Source: Bacteroidota bacterium
GTDB taxonomy: Bacteria; Bacteroidota; Bacteroidia; AKYH767-A; OLB10
DNA: 64,000 nt
NCBI GenBank assembly: GCA_016709725.1
Contig: JADJMG010000001.1
Location: forward strand, 744,001 to 808,000
Direction of reading: 5' to 3'
Part shown: positions 1 to 11,400 of the stretch, one piece after another
Position numbering within the stretch: position 1 is the stretch's first letter
Layout of the letters: the number at the start of each line of letters is the position of its first letter
Made by a program: the position numbers and the translations under genes
Notes under the pieces: model-generated
The model's input: the letters and a program-made list of their open reading frames with translations, nothing else
Told to the model about the DNA's origin: nothing
The model's database searches: none

Positions 1-1690
1 CGATGTATTTAAAGGTTGGATACATGCTAAGATCGCTGCACCTGCTCCATATCCATCACCATCAACATCTGCATAATAAGTTCCTTGACCCATTACACTA
101 GGATCTGCATCGTCTACCAATCCGTCGCAATCGTTATCAATTCCACCGTCACAAATTTCTTGTGCGCCTGGATTGATCGCTGCAACTGCATCATTACAAT
201 CTGTATTGTTAGTAGATGTATTTACAGGTTGGATACATGCTAAGATCGCTGCACCTGCTCCATAACCATCACCGTCTACATCTGCATAGTATGTACTTTG
301 ACCCATTACACTTGGATCTGCGTCGTCTACCAATCCGTCACAATCGTTATCAATTCCACCGTCACAAATTTCTTGTGCGCCCGGATTAATCGCTGCAACA
401 GCATCATTACAATCTGTATTGTTAGTCGACGTAGATACAGGTTGGATACATGCTACGATCCCTGCACCTGCTCCATATCCATCACCATCAACATCTGCAT
501 AGTATGTTCCTTGGCCGATTACACTTGGATCTGCATCATCTGCTAAACCATCGCAATCGTTATCAATACCACCATCACAAATTTCTTGTGCGCCTGGGTT
601 GATCGCCGCATCAGCATCATTACAATCTGTATTGTTAGTAGATGTATTTATAGGTTGGATACATGCTAAGATTGCTGCACCTGCTCCATATCCATCACCA
701 TCAACATCTGCATAGTATGTACTTTGACCCATTACACTAGGATCTGCATCGTCTACTAATCCGTCGCAATCATTATCAATTCCACCGTCACAAATTTCTT
801 GTGCTGCAGGATTGATTGCGGCATCTGCATCATTACAATCTAAATTATTGATCGATGTATTTACAGGTTGGATACATGCTAATATTGCTGCACCTGCTCC
901 ATATCCATCACCATCACCATCTGCATAATAAGTTCCTTGACCCATTACACTAGGATCTGCATCGTCTACCAATCCGTCGCAATCGTTATCAATTCCACCG
1001 TCACAAATTTCTTGTGCGCCTGGATTGATCGCTGCAACTGCATCATTACAATCACCATCTACTAACGAATAACCTGCGCCTGGATTAGAGCATAAAGAAA
1101 CTCCAGCACCAACACCATATCCGTCACCATCAAAATCATTATAATAAGTAATGAATGTTAAATTATCATCTACTAAACCGTTACAATCATCATCTACACC
1201 ATTACATGCTTCAGTTGCTCCTGGATTAATTGAATTATCTGCATCATCACAATCTGTGTTATTACTTACATAACCGATAGGCTGATTACAACTTGTTGTA
1301 GAAACGCCGGCATCACCATAGGTGTCACCATCCGCATCTGCATACCACGTTGCTTGACCAACTACATTCTGATCATCATCATCTGTATCACCATCGCAAT
1401 CATCATCAATTCCGTTACATACTTCGGTTGCTCCTGGATTGATGGCTGCAACAGCATCATTACAATCTGAATTATCTAAAATATAATTCAACGGTTGATT
1501 ACATGTTAATACTCCTGTAGCCAAATCTCCATAACCGTCTCCGTCTGCATCAGCATACCAAGTTATTTGACCCATTACACTAGGATCAGCGTCATCTGAT
1601 AATCCGTCGCAATCATTATCAATTCCTCCGTCACAAATTTCTTGTGCACCTGGGTTGATCGCTGCAACTGCATCATTACAATCACCATCC
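1..1690 (-). repeat. Tandem array of MopE repeats, 213-bp period
   Basis: The same landmark (acaaatttct on the plus strand) recurs at 151, 364, 577, 790 and 1003, exactly 213 bp apart. Related landmarks follow at 1204 (201 bp), 1417 (213 bp) and 1633 (216 bp). All spacings are multiples of three, so reading frame is kept. Near-identity of the five left copies suggests recent expansion or unequal recombination. The array continues past the window edge, so copy number is unknown. Confidence 0.9.
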
Positions 1691-1707
1691 ACTAATGAAT
1701 AACCAGA
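1..1707 (-). CDS. Giant surface protein, MopE-type metal-binding repeat segment (partial, runs off left edge)
   Basis: The minus strand is open from the window edge to a TAA at 1708-1710. It encodes about eight consecutive repeats, each pairing a MopE-like motif (CNDAVAAINPGAQEICDG followed by IDNDCDGLVDD) with a Ca-loop-like YYADVDGDGYGAG segment and a CIQP cysteine. The repeats are 71 residues long on the left; on the right are variants of 67-72 residues that use ITYYNDFDGDGYG. MopE motifs (PF11617 family) are annotated as putative metal-binding and occur in secreted proteins; DxDGDG loops typically bind calcium. The protein is extracellular by context, being the downstream part of the locus that starts with a signal peptide at 14485. 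The C-terminus, presumably a T9SS sorting domain, lies outside the window. The break on the right is a 7-bp loss relative to the copy near 1055-1085, so this is probably a fragment of the same gene. Confidence 0.75.
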
Positions 1708-2540
1708 TTAGTGCATAAAGAAACTCCTGCTCCTGCACCATAACCGTCACCATCAAAATCATTATAATAAGTAATGAATGTTAAATTATCATCTACTAAA
1801 CCGTTACAATCATCATCTACACCATTACATGCCTCCGCGGCGCCTGGATTATTTTATTTTTCTCCCCCCCCCCCACCTTTTTTTTTTTTTACATAACCGA
1901 TAGGCTGATTACAACTTGTTGTAGAAACGCCGGCATCACCCAAGGTGTCACCATCCGCATCTGCATACCACGTTGCTTGACCAACTACATTCTGATCATC
2001 ATCATCTGTATCACCATCAATCATCATCAATTCCGTTACATACTTCGGTTGCTCCTGGATTGATGGCTGCAACAGCATCATTACAATCTGAATTATCTAA
2101 AATATAATTCAACGGTTGATTACATGTTAATACTCCTGTAGCCAAATCTCCATAACCTCCTCTGCATCAGCATACCAAATTAATTGGTGGTGCCCTGGAT
2201 TTACAACAAAACTATTTGTTGCACTGTTTCCATCATCTGCATCCGTTACTGTATAGGTACCTGCATCCAATCCTGTTTGATCTTCAGTAGTACCGCATTA
2301 CTCTACATAAGGTAAGGAACTATTCCGTTAGCTGCTAAGCTATCGATAGATCCATTGTCCAAGTTTGCACAAGTCTCATCGATTGCAGTTCCAGTTACAC
2401 TTACCGCCAATACCATCTCACAATTTGCTGCAGGCTGGAACCCGTCCATCACTGCATCATTATCTGCACCACCAATCAACATCGGTTGATAGGTTACTGC
2501 TCCACTCATCAACGATGCCCCCCCAAGATTCCGTGCCACC
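1708..2540 (-). pseudogene. Scrambled copy of MopE and SprB-like repeats inside the giant locus
   Basis: This stretch repeats the content of about 1040-1560 (MopE units) and about 4800-5230 (SprB-like repeat with TCANLDNGSID and TYTVTDAD-type words), but with several small deletions and no long open frame. Seen differences include 7 bp lost near 1705, 2 bp lost near 2015, about 7 bp lost near 2158, and a loss of about 34 bp near 2520. Forty bases at 1851-1890 are replaced by homopolymers. It connects the frame ending at 2460 with the array at 1-1707. The pattern fits a poorly resolved assembly of a repeat better than natural decay, but decay cannot be excluded. Confidence 0.6.
1851..1890. other. 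Homopolymer junk replacing 40 bases of a repeat
   Basis: Between two stretches that match the copy at about 1220-1270 base for base, 40 bases of coding repeat are replaced by exactly 40 bases made of T, C and T runs, including C11 (1864-1874) and T13 (1878-1890). Equal length with lost content is what a low-quality read stretch would leave in a consensus. Treat the local sequence as unreliable. Confidence 0.75.
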
Positions 2541-4470
2541 TAAGTTGCGTGCTAAATAGCCACTTGCATTTCCATTATTATTAATGCTATTATTTGTTGC
2601 TGTTAAACTAACGGTTGGGGATGTACCCAAATCCGTTGCTAATGCCGCTACCGTAAACCCAACATTGCTCGATGGATTTGTGATAAAGTTATTATCCGCC
2701 GTTACAATACTTCCTTCACGTGCGATAATTCCAAAACCGTCATTACCACCTGCTCCAAATGGATCGCCTCCGTTATTACTTAACGTACTGTTATTAATAT
2801 CTACAATTGCATTCTTACCACGTACGCTAATTGCACGATTTAAGTTATTCGTAATTGTACAACTATCAACTGTTATCGTCTGACGTACACCTGCACCAGT
2901 CGAGAAGTCTGCAGGATAAACACCTGCACTTGCTGGACTTGTTTTGCCTGTTCCATCGATTGTCAAATCACGTAAGGTAACATTTAACGTTGCCGCCAAA
3001 TCACTTCCTGTTGTGAATGAATAAACTCCCGCATGGAAGTTGTTGTTTGGAAGTGCTGGATAATTTCCTGTAAAGCCATTCATCGATACATTCTTCACCG
3101 TTGTATTACTTGGCGCAAATGCGGTGAACGTTAAAGGATCAACGTTCAAGAACGCTACACCTTGCAATACTCCTGTGATGGTACCACCATCAATATCTGA
3201 TGCTGGTGTTGTATTCAAATTGTAAGCAAGATATCCAATGAATGGACCTGTGATATTATTACCACTAATCGCAGCTGCTGTCGTTCCTGTTACCTTTCTT
3301 AACAACACACCCGTAGTTGGATTTGGTCCTACTACTTGAGTGGTGATGTTAATCGTATTATTTGTTAAGCTAAATACATTGCTTGCTGATGTTACCATTG
3401 AAGTAACATTAACACCCACTGCGGTAGCTCCTATAGTATTATTGTTAATCGTTCCACCAACCGTTCCGGCTTGTGTCTCTTCAAACTTTATTCCTTCTAG
3501 TCCGCCTGAGATCGTACAGCCTGATACATCCAAACGAACTGCGCCATGAGATGTAGCTAATGCATTATCATAAATGCGTACACCCACTCCACTTGCATTC
3601 GGAGTAATAGTAACTCCACTCACCGTTGCATGAGCTCCGTCTGGGGCATCGGATGAATATCCGTCGTAGTTATTTGCAAATACACCAATATCTACTCCGC
3701 TTACACTTCCTCCCGTGATGCTACTTGCTGTTAATGGAGTTTTTACATTCCATACTTCATAACCCTTGGTTAAGTTCGTATATACAATACCGTTTCCGTT
3801 AATCGTATTATTCGTTGACACCGATGGAACCGATAATGAAGAAAGTGCGATACCATCCCAACGTGTTTCATTCGCATTTGCAAGTGCTGTAATCGTATTT
3901 CCTGAGAAAGTCATCGGTGATGCAGCTGAATAATGCAAGTTGTGGAACACTCCTGTTCTACGAGCTTGGATCGTGTTTCCGCTGATTACTTGTGATGGTG
4001 CAGCGCCTGGATTGGCTTGGTAGAAATTACCTGTTTGTAGTCCCAATCTAACGTTGGTCATACAGTTATTAGTAATGGCTGCATACTGATTGTTGTACAA
4101 CAATACACCACCACCCCAATAGTCAACATTCGATGTTGCATCGTAGGTTCCTAAGTTCTGTATTTTATTATTTGCGATGCTATGTCCGCTTGAAGGAACA
4201 CCTGCAGGATAATCATATAAAGTGACACCGAAATAAGAAAGATTTTGAATGATGTTATTGGATACCGTTAAATTATTTACTCCCGTTTCATAAACAGTAA
4301 CTCCTTCTGCAGCGTCAATATCTGCTCCGTTCGTACTGGTGAATCCTGAAGTAATAGATGTGTTATCTCCATCAATCGTAAATCCTGAGATCGTTACATT
4401 AGAAGCTGCAACATGAATGATTTCTCCTAAATCAATTGATGAAACCGAAGGAACAATGATCGCTTCTGCC
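2460..4470 (-). CDS. Giant surface protein, beta-helix segment (second tandem copy)
   Basis: The frame is open from about 4470 down to 2460; an in-frame TTG at 4103 is only one possible internal start, and the protein sequence clearly continues upstream (AEAIIVPSVSS onward). It is composed of short NxI/V..N.I repeats typical of right-handed parallel beta-helix (NosD/pectate-lyase-like) domains, such as VISGNTIQARR, TINGNGI and TISGGLEGIKF. It is almost identical to 7170-5500, 2683 bp away. The last about 25 residues are out of frame because of a deletion near 2520. No catalytic residues are recognisable; the likely role is a structural or carbohydrate-contacting stalk at the cell surface. It is a fragment of the 14485 locus rather than an independent gene. 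Confidence 0.65.
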
Positions 4471-5314
4471 CTGCTGCGTTCGGGCCATTCAATGTAACCG
4501 ACTTATTAACGATCACATTCTCTGGATAGGTTCCTGCTGGTACATTGATCACATCACCTGCAGTAGCTGCATTGATTGCTCCTTGAATGGTGCAATGGAA
4601 TGTATTTGCTGTAACGTTATGAACCGCACCTCCTGACTCATCTGTCAAGCCATCGCAATCATCATCGATACCATTGCAAATTTCTGTTGCAGTTGGATTC
4701 ACGGCTGCATTGTTATCATTACAATCTGTATTGTCAACAACATAACCTACGGGTTGAATACAAGCTAAAACACTTGAGCCTGCATCTCCATAAGTATCAC
4801 CATCAACATCAGCATACCATGTGGTTGGCGTTGCACCTGGATTTACAACAAAACTATTTGTTCCGCTGTTTCCATAAGCATCCGTTACCGTTACTGTATA
4901 GGTTCCTGCATCCAATCCTGTTTGATCTTCAGTAGTACTAGCATTACTCCATAAATAAGTGTAAGGCGCTATTCCGTTAGCGGCTGTAATGTCGATAGAT
5001 CCATTGTCCAAGTTTGCACAAGTCTCATCAGTTGCTGTTCCAGTTACACTTACCGCCAATACCATCTCACAACTTGCTGCAGGTTGGAACCCGTCCATCA
5101 CTGCATCATTATCTGCACCACCAATCAACATCGGTTGATAAGTTACTGCTCCACTCATCAACGATGCAATCGTTGTAAGATTTCCTGTGCCCCACCAGTT
5201 GCATGTTGCCGTTAACGTGCCACCAAGGTTGCGTGCTAAATAGCCACTTGCATTTCCATTATTATTAATGCTATTATTTGTTGCTGTTAAACTAACGGTT
5301 GGGGATGTACCCAA
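4427..5314 (-). CDS. Giant surface protein, SprB-like repeat plus MopE motif segment
   Basis: This 295-residue frame finishes a beta-helix block (SINNNGNASGYLARNLGGT, CNWWGTG). A SprB-like gliding-protein repeat follows (DETCANLDNGSID, APYTYLWSNASTTEDQTG, AGTYTVTVTDAYGNSG). It then carries one Ca-loop/MopE unit (TWYADVDGDTYGDAG, CNDNNAAVNP, EICNGIDDDCDGLTDE) and the start of the next beta-helix block (FHCTIQGAINAATAGDVI). The final 13 residues after GPNAA are out of frame: about 31 bp present near 7150-7185 are missing near 4470. Upstream it should join the 5485-11637 frame through small indels near 5500, 5327 and 5358. Fragment of the giant locus. Confidence 0.65.
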   Translation of the reverse strand: MGTSPTVSLTATNNSINNNGNASGYLARNLGGTLTATCNWWGTGNLTTIASLMSGAVTYQPMLIGGADNDAVMDGFQPAASCEMVLAVSVTGTATDETCANLDNGSIDITAANGIAPYTYLWSNASTTEDQTGLDAGTYTVTVTDAYGNSGTNSFVVNPGATPTTWYADVDGDTYGDAGSSVLACIQPVGYVVDNTDCNDNNAAVNPTATEICNGIDDDCDGLTDESGGAVHNVTANTFHCTIQGAINAATAGDVINVPAGTYPENVIVNKSVTLNGPNAAGQKRSLFLRFHQLI

Positions 5315-5484
5315 ATCTGTTGCAAAGCCGTTACCGTAAACCCTACATTGCTCGATGGGATTAGTGACAAAGCTATTATCCGCCGTTACAATACTTCCTT
5401 CACCTGCGATAATTCCAAAACCGTCATTACCACCTGCTCCAAATGGATCGCCACCATTATTGGTAAGTGTACAGTTATTTACAT

Positions 5485-8400
5485 CTACAACCGCATTCTT
5501 CCTCTGGCGCTAATAGCACGATTCAAGTTATTCGTAAGTGTACAACTATCAACTGTTATCGTCTGACGTACACCTGCACCAGTCGAGAAGTCTGCAGGAT
5601 AAACACCTGCACTTGCTGGACTTGTTTTGCCTGTTCCATCGATTGTCAAATCACGTAAGGTAACATTTAACGTTGCCGCCAAATCACTTCCTGTTGTGAA
5701 TGAATAAACTCCCGCATGGAAGTTGTTATTTGGCAACGATGGATGGTTTCCTGTAAAGCCATTCATCGAAACATTCTTCACCGTTGTATTACTTGGTGCA
5801 AATGCCGTGAACGTTAAAGGATCAACGTTCAAGAACGCTACACCTTGCAATACTCCTGTGATGGTACCACCATCAATATCTGATGCTGGCGTTGTATTTA
5901 AATTGTAAGCAAGATATCCAATGAATGAACCTGTGATATTATTACCACTAATCGCAGCTGCTGTCGTTCCTGTTACCTTTCTTAACAACACACCCGTAGT
6001 TGGATTTGGTCCTGCTACTTGAGTGGTGATGTTAATCGTATTATTTGTTAAGCTAAATACATTTGATGCTGATGTTACCATTGAAGTAACATTAACACCC
6101 ACTGCGGTAGCTCCTATATTATTATTGTTAATCGTTCCACCAACTGTTCCGGCTTGTGTCTCTTCAAACTTTATTCCTTCTAGTCCGCCTGAGATCGTAC
6201 AGCCTGATACATCTAATCGAACTGCTCCATGAGATGTAGCTAATGCATTATCATAAATTCTAATACCAACTCCTGTTGCATTCGGAGTAATAGTAACTCC
6301 GCTGATTGTTGCATGAGCTCCGTCTGGGGCATCGGATGAATATCCGTCGTAGTTATTTGCAAATACACCAATATCTACTCCGCTTACACTTCCACCAGTG
6401 ATGCTACTTGCTGTTAATGGAGTTTTTACATTCCATACTTCATAACCCTTAGTTAAGTTCGTATATACAATACCGTTTCCGTTAATCGTATTATTCGTTG
6501 ACACCGATGGAACCGATAATGAAGAAAGTGCGATACCATCCCAACGTGTTTCGTTAGCATTCGCAAGTGCTGTAATCGTATTTCCTGAGAACGTCATCGG
6601 TGATGCAGCTGAATAATGCAAGTTGTGGAACACTCCTGTTCTACGAGCTTGGATCGTGTTTCCGCTGATTACTTGTGATGATGCAGCGCCTGGATTGGCT
6701 TGGTAGAAATTACCTGTTTGTAGTCCCAATCTAACGTTGGTCATACAGTTATTAGTAATGGCTGCATATTGATTGTTGTACAACAATACACCACCACCCC
6801 AATAGTCAACATTTGATGTTGCATCATAGGTTCCTAAGTTCTGTATTTTATTATTTGCGATGCTATGTCCGCTTGAAGGAACACCTGCAGGATAATCATA
6901 TAAAGTAACACCGAAGTAAGAAAGATTTTGAATGATGTTATTGGATACCGTTAAATTATTTACTCCCGTTTCATAAACCGTAACTCCTTCCGCAGCGTCG
7001 ATATCGGCTCCATTCGTACTGGTGAATCCTGAAGTAATAGATGTGTTATCGCCATCAATGGTAAATCCTGAGATCGTTACATTAGAAGCTGCAACATGAA
7101 TGATCTCTCCTAAATCAATTGATGAAACTGAAGGTACAATGATCGCTTCTGCTACACGTGTTCCTGAGCATGCATCAACTGCTGCGTTCGGGCCAAGTAA
7201 CGTTAATGATTTATTTACAATAATATTTTCAGCATAAGTACCAGCACTAACTTGTATAGAATGACCATTCAAAGTTTGAGCGTCATTGATAGCTGCTTGA
7301 ATAGTACAGAATTCTTCTAAAGTAGTTGTATTAGTAACTGCACTCGCACCAACACCAACATCTCTTGTATCAATTGTATTACTTAATGTATTACCGATTA
7401 CATTCACTCCACATGTTACTGGTGAGTTACCACGTCCAAAATAAGTATCAGCAAGATTATTCTGATTGCCATCGCCTGGGTAAGGAAGATGGCCTGCTTG
7501 ACGTTGGATACCTACATCACATCCGCTTACGTTATTTCCGCTTACAGTATGATTGGTTCCTTCAGCAACGATACCAAATCCATCGCTAGTGCTCGTTTGA
7601 ACATAACCACTGATGATGTTGTTCTGTACGACTGCTCCTGTTGGAACATCAACATTACCTGGTAAAACTCCTCTGCGGAATACGGCGATACCTACGATAT
7701 CACGTACATCTACAATAGGAAGTGTTCTGCTTACATTATTATTTTCGATCACTACACGACCTGCGCCTGTAGCTGCTCCTGTTCCATTTGGATTTTTGAT
7801 TTCCATTCCAAAGCGACCGTTGTTTAATAAAGTGTTGCCACTTACTACGTTTTCGCCTGGACCTTGCATTCCAACAATACCGATTCCATTGTCACCATTA
7901 TCGTGTACATTGTTATTGGTCATCGTTACACCGGATGCTGTTCCGTCTTGAAGTTCGATACCACAACAGTTGTTACCATATACATGGCAATCCATGATTG
8001 TGATATTTTCTTTCAATCCGTTCCAGATTACGATTCCTCGCGCTCCTACTGTATGACCTGTTGATGTTACAGAGTCGATCAATACTGTATTCACAGGACC
8101 GTTCGCATAAAATCCGCTTCCACCCACGTTATTTAATATCGATACATTTTGTACCGTTAAATTATTATTGCCACCGATACCATAGATACCTGCGTCTGAA
8201 TTTCCATTTGATCCAGCATAATCTTGTACCGTCAATTTCTTGATCGTTACATTCGTAATGCCATTGTTAATTGTAATTCCTTTTCCGTTTCCTACAAGTC
8301 CCGTTCCATCGAGGATGGTTCCTGACTCACTCACACCTTGTAATGTTAATGATTTGTCGATGACTACGCGCTCGTTGTATGTTCCCTCTGCTGCTTCTAT

Positions 8401-11400
8401 CACATCATTTGCATTGGCTGCTGCGATAGCGCTGTTTATGGTTAGGTAATAAAGATTCTGCGTAATATTATGTACAGGGTAGAAATAAATTAAATTTCCT
8501 AAACAAGCATTGTCTGGCTTGTGGTGTAACGCTGTTTCAAGTGAAGAACGACCTGCTCCGCTCATTGCTGATGGAAGTTGTAAACCTGAACCTACATCAA
8601 AGTTATTTTCTTGAATATTAATATCTGTTGACCAGCAAGCCATTGTTGTTAATGCACCTGCTCCTGCACCAATCAATGATGTGTATGCCGGGAATGTTGA
8701 TCCTGATGAAGTACCGGTTTGATCATCCAATCGGATGAAGGTGCCGATTCCTGCATTGAAGTCATTCTCATTGCCCGATCCACCGATTGTAAATGCTCCG
8801 ATGTTAGCCGCATCATTATCATGATTATGGAAAGATAATGCTGTCCCGCCTGGTGTACCTGATCCGTTAAATGTATTGTTGGTGATCACACCATTCACTT
8901 GCACTTGCACGATGGCAATTGAATTCGTACTGATCGACTTCGTATTTACCGCTATATGGTGGTAGGTAGTTGAACCTGCCAATGGTGTAAATCCGTTATT
9001 ATCTATTGTAAGTGTATTATAGTTCTCTTGACTAATTGCCCACTGATGATTACTAAAAGTATTACCAGTAACTAATGTTGTCTTGGCATTATAATTATTC
9101 TTTAAACGCAATACGGATGTTCCTGGTGCAGATGAGTTCGCGAAAGTTGCATCGAATAGGTTACCCGAAATGGTAATTACACCCGCTCCTGCATTCATAT
9201 CGGAGATCTCTACTCCTCCACCATTAAAGTTATTGTTGGTAATATCAACATTGCCATTATTGCCAAAGCGAACTACTACATCATGGTTGATAGACTGGAA
9301 AGTGTTGCCACTGTATGTTCCTCCTGATTCATCTGTGGCTACGGCTGCACGGAAGAAGCGTGGTTGACCGAAACCATCGTTGGCTACTCCGCTCACCGTG
9401 TTGCCTGTAACCAAAATATTACTCACGCCACCTGATGCAATTCTGTAATTCGTTGTACCGCCATAGTTGATGCTGATTGCGTTTCTGTTTCCATAAGATC
9501 CGAAAGTTGCTGCAGCACTACTTCCGATAGCTTCAACATCATTATCTGTTATCGTTAAATTATTCATGGTGGTTGCACTGGCAATGATCGCGCTGTTGAG
9601 CTTGGTCATATCCACCTTGAAGTTGAAATTATCAATGGTAACTCCAGCTGCAGATACATCAAACAAAGTTGGTTTACCACTCACTGTTCCTGTGAAATTA
9701 ATCACTGGCTTAGGAGTACCTCCGTTCAAAGTCACTAGTTTATTTACCAGTACTTGCTCGTTATACGTTCCACTATTCACATTGATTACATCTCCTGCGG
9801 TTGCTGCGTTAATCGCACTTTGAATCGTGCAATACCAGTTTCCTGTATTTTGATTTTGTACTGCACCACCTGCAACACTTGCAGGAACATCTCTCGTATC
9901 AATTGTATTACTTAATGTATTTCCAGTTACGGTTACTCCACATGTTACTGGTGAGTTACCACGTCCAAAATAAGTATCAGCAAGATTTGACTGATCGCCA
10001 TCACCTGGGTAAGGAAGATGACCTGATTGACGTTGGATACCTACATCACATCCGCTTACGTTGTTTCCGCTAACAGTATGATTTATTCCTTCAGCAACGA
10101 TACCAAATCCATCGCTAGTGCTCGTTTGAACATAACCACTGATGATGTTGTTCTGTACTACTGCACCATATGGAACATCTACATTACCTGCTAAAACACC
10201 TCTGCGGTATACTCCGATACCTACGATATCACGTACATCAACAATAGGAAGTGTTCTACTTACATTATTATTTTCGATTACTACACGACCTGCACCAGTA
10301 GTTGCTCCTGATCCATTTGGATTGTTGATTTCCATTCCAAAGCGACCGTTGTTTAATAAAGTGTTGCCACTTACTACGTTTTCGCCTGGACCTTGCATTC
10401 CAACGATACCAATTCCATTGTCACCATTATCGTGAACATTGTTATTGGTCATCGTTACACCCGATGCTGTTCCGTCTTGAAGTTCGATACCACAACAGTT
10501 GTTACCATATACATGGCAATCCATGATTGTGATGTTTTCCTTCAGTCCGTTCCAGATCACGATTCCTCTTGCTCCTACTGTATGACCTGTTGATGTTACA
10601 GAGTCGATCAAGACTGTATTCACAGGACCGTTCGCATAAAATCCGCTTCCACCTACGTTATTTAAAAGAGATACATTTTGTACCGTTAAATTATTATTTC
10701 CTCCAATACCATAGATACCTGCGTCAGCATTTCCGCTTGCGCCAGCATAATCTTGTACTGTCAATTTCTTGATCGTTACATTGGTAATACCATTGTTAAT
10801 CGTGATTCCTTTTCCATTTCCAACAAGTCCTGTTCCATCGAGGATCGTTCCTGACTCACTCACACCTTGTAGTGTTAATGATTTGTCGATAACAACTCTT
10901 TCGTTGTAAGTTCCAGTTCCTGCTTCAATCACATCGCCTGCTGTTGCTGCATTTACTGCTGCTTGGATCGAGCAATAAGAAGTACTTGTATTGAGGTTGG
11001 TTACTAAACCAGAACCCGCAATTGCAGGAACATCTCTCGTATCAATTGTATTACTTAATGTATTTCCGGTTACGGTTACTCCACATGTTACTGGTGAGTT
11101 ACCACGTCCAAAATAAGTATCAGCAAGATTATTCTGATTGCCATCGCCTGGGTAAGGAAGATGACCTGATTGACGTTGGATACCTACATCACATCCGCTT
11201 ACGTTATTTCCGCTTACGGTATGATTTGTTCCTTCCGCAACGATACCAAATCCATCGCTAGTGCTCGTTTGAACATAACCACTGATGATGTTGTTCTGTA
11301 CGACTGCACCATATGGAACATCTACATTGCCTGGTAAAACACCTCTGCGGAATACAGCGATACCTACGATATCACGTACATCTACAATGGGAAGTGTTCT

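Larger units (their letters stand above)
1790..7175 (-). repeat. 2.68-kb tandem duplication within the giant locus
   Basis: Copy 1 (about 4471-7175) and copy 2 (about 1790-4470) are offset by 2683 bp at two independent landmarks (7121/4438 and 6504/3821). They differ by scattered substitutions, many silent. The offset falls to 2649 bp near 5001/2352 because copy 2 has lost about 34 bp near 2520. Each unit holds a beta-helix block, a SprB-like repeat and MopE units. Confidence 0.85.

Noticed and set aside
1..1690. CRISPR array
   Set aside because: The 213-bp period has no short direct repeats with unique spacers; the units are coding and in frame.
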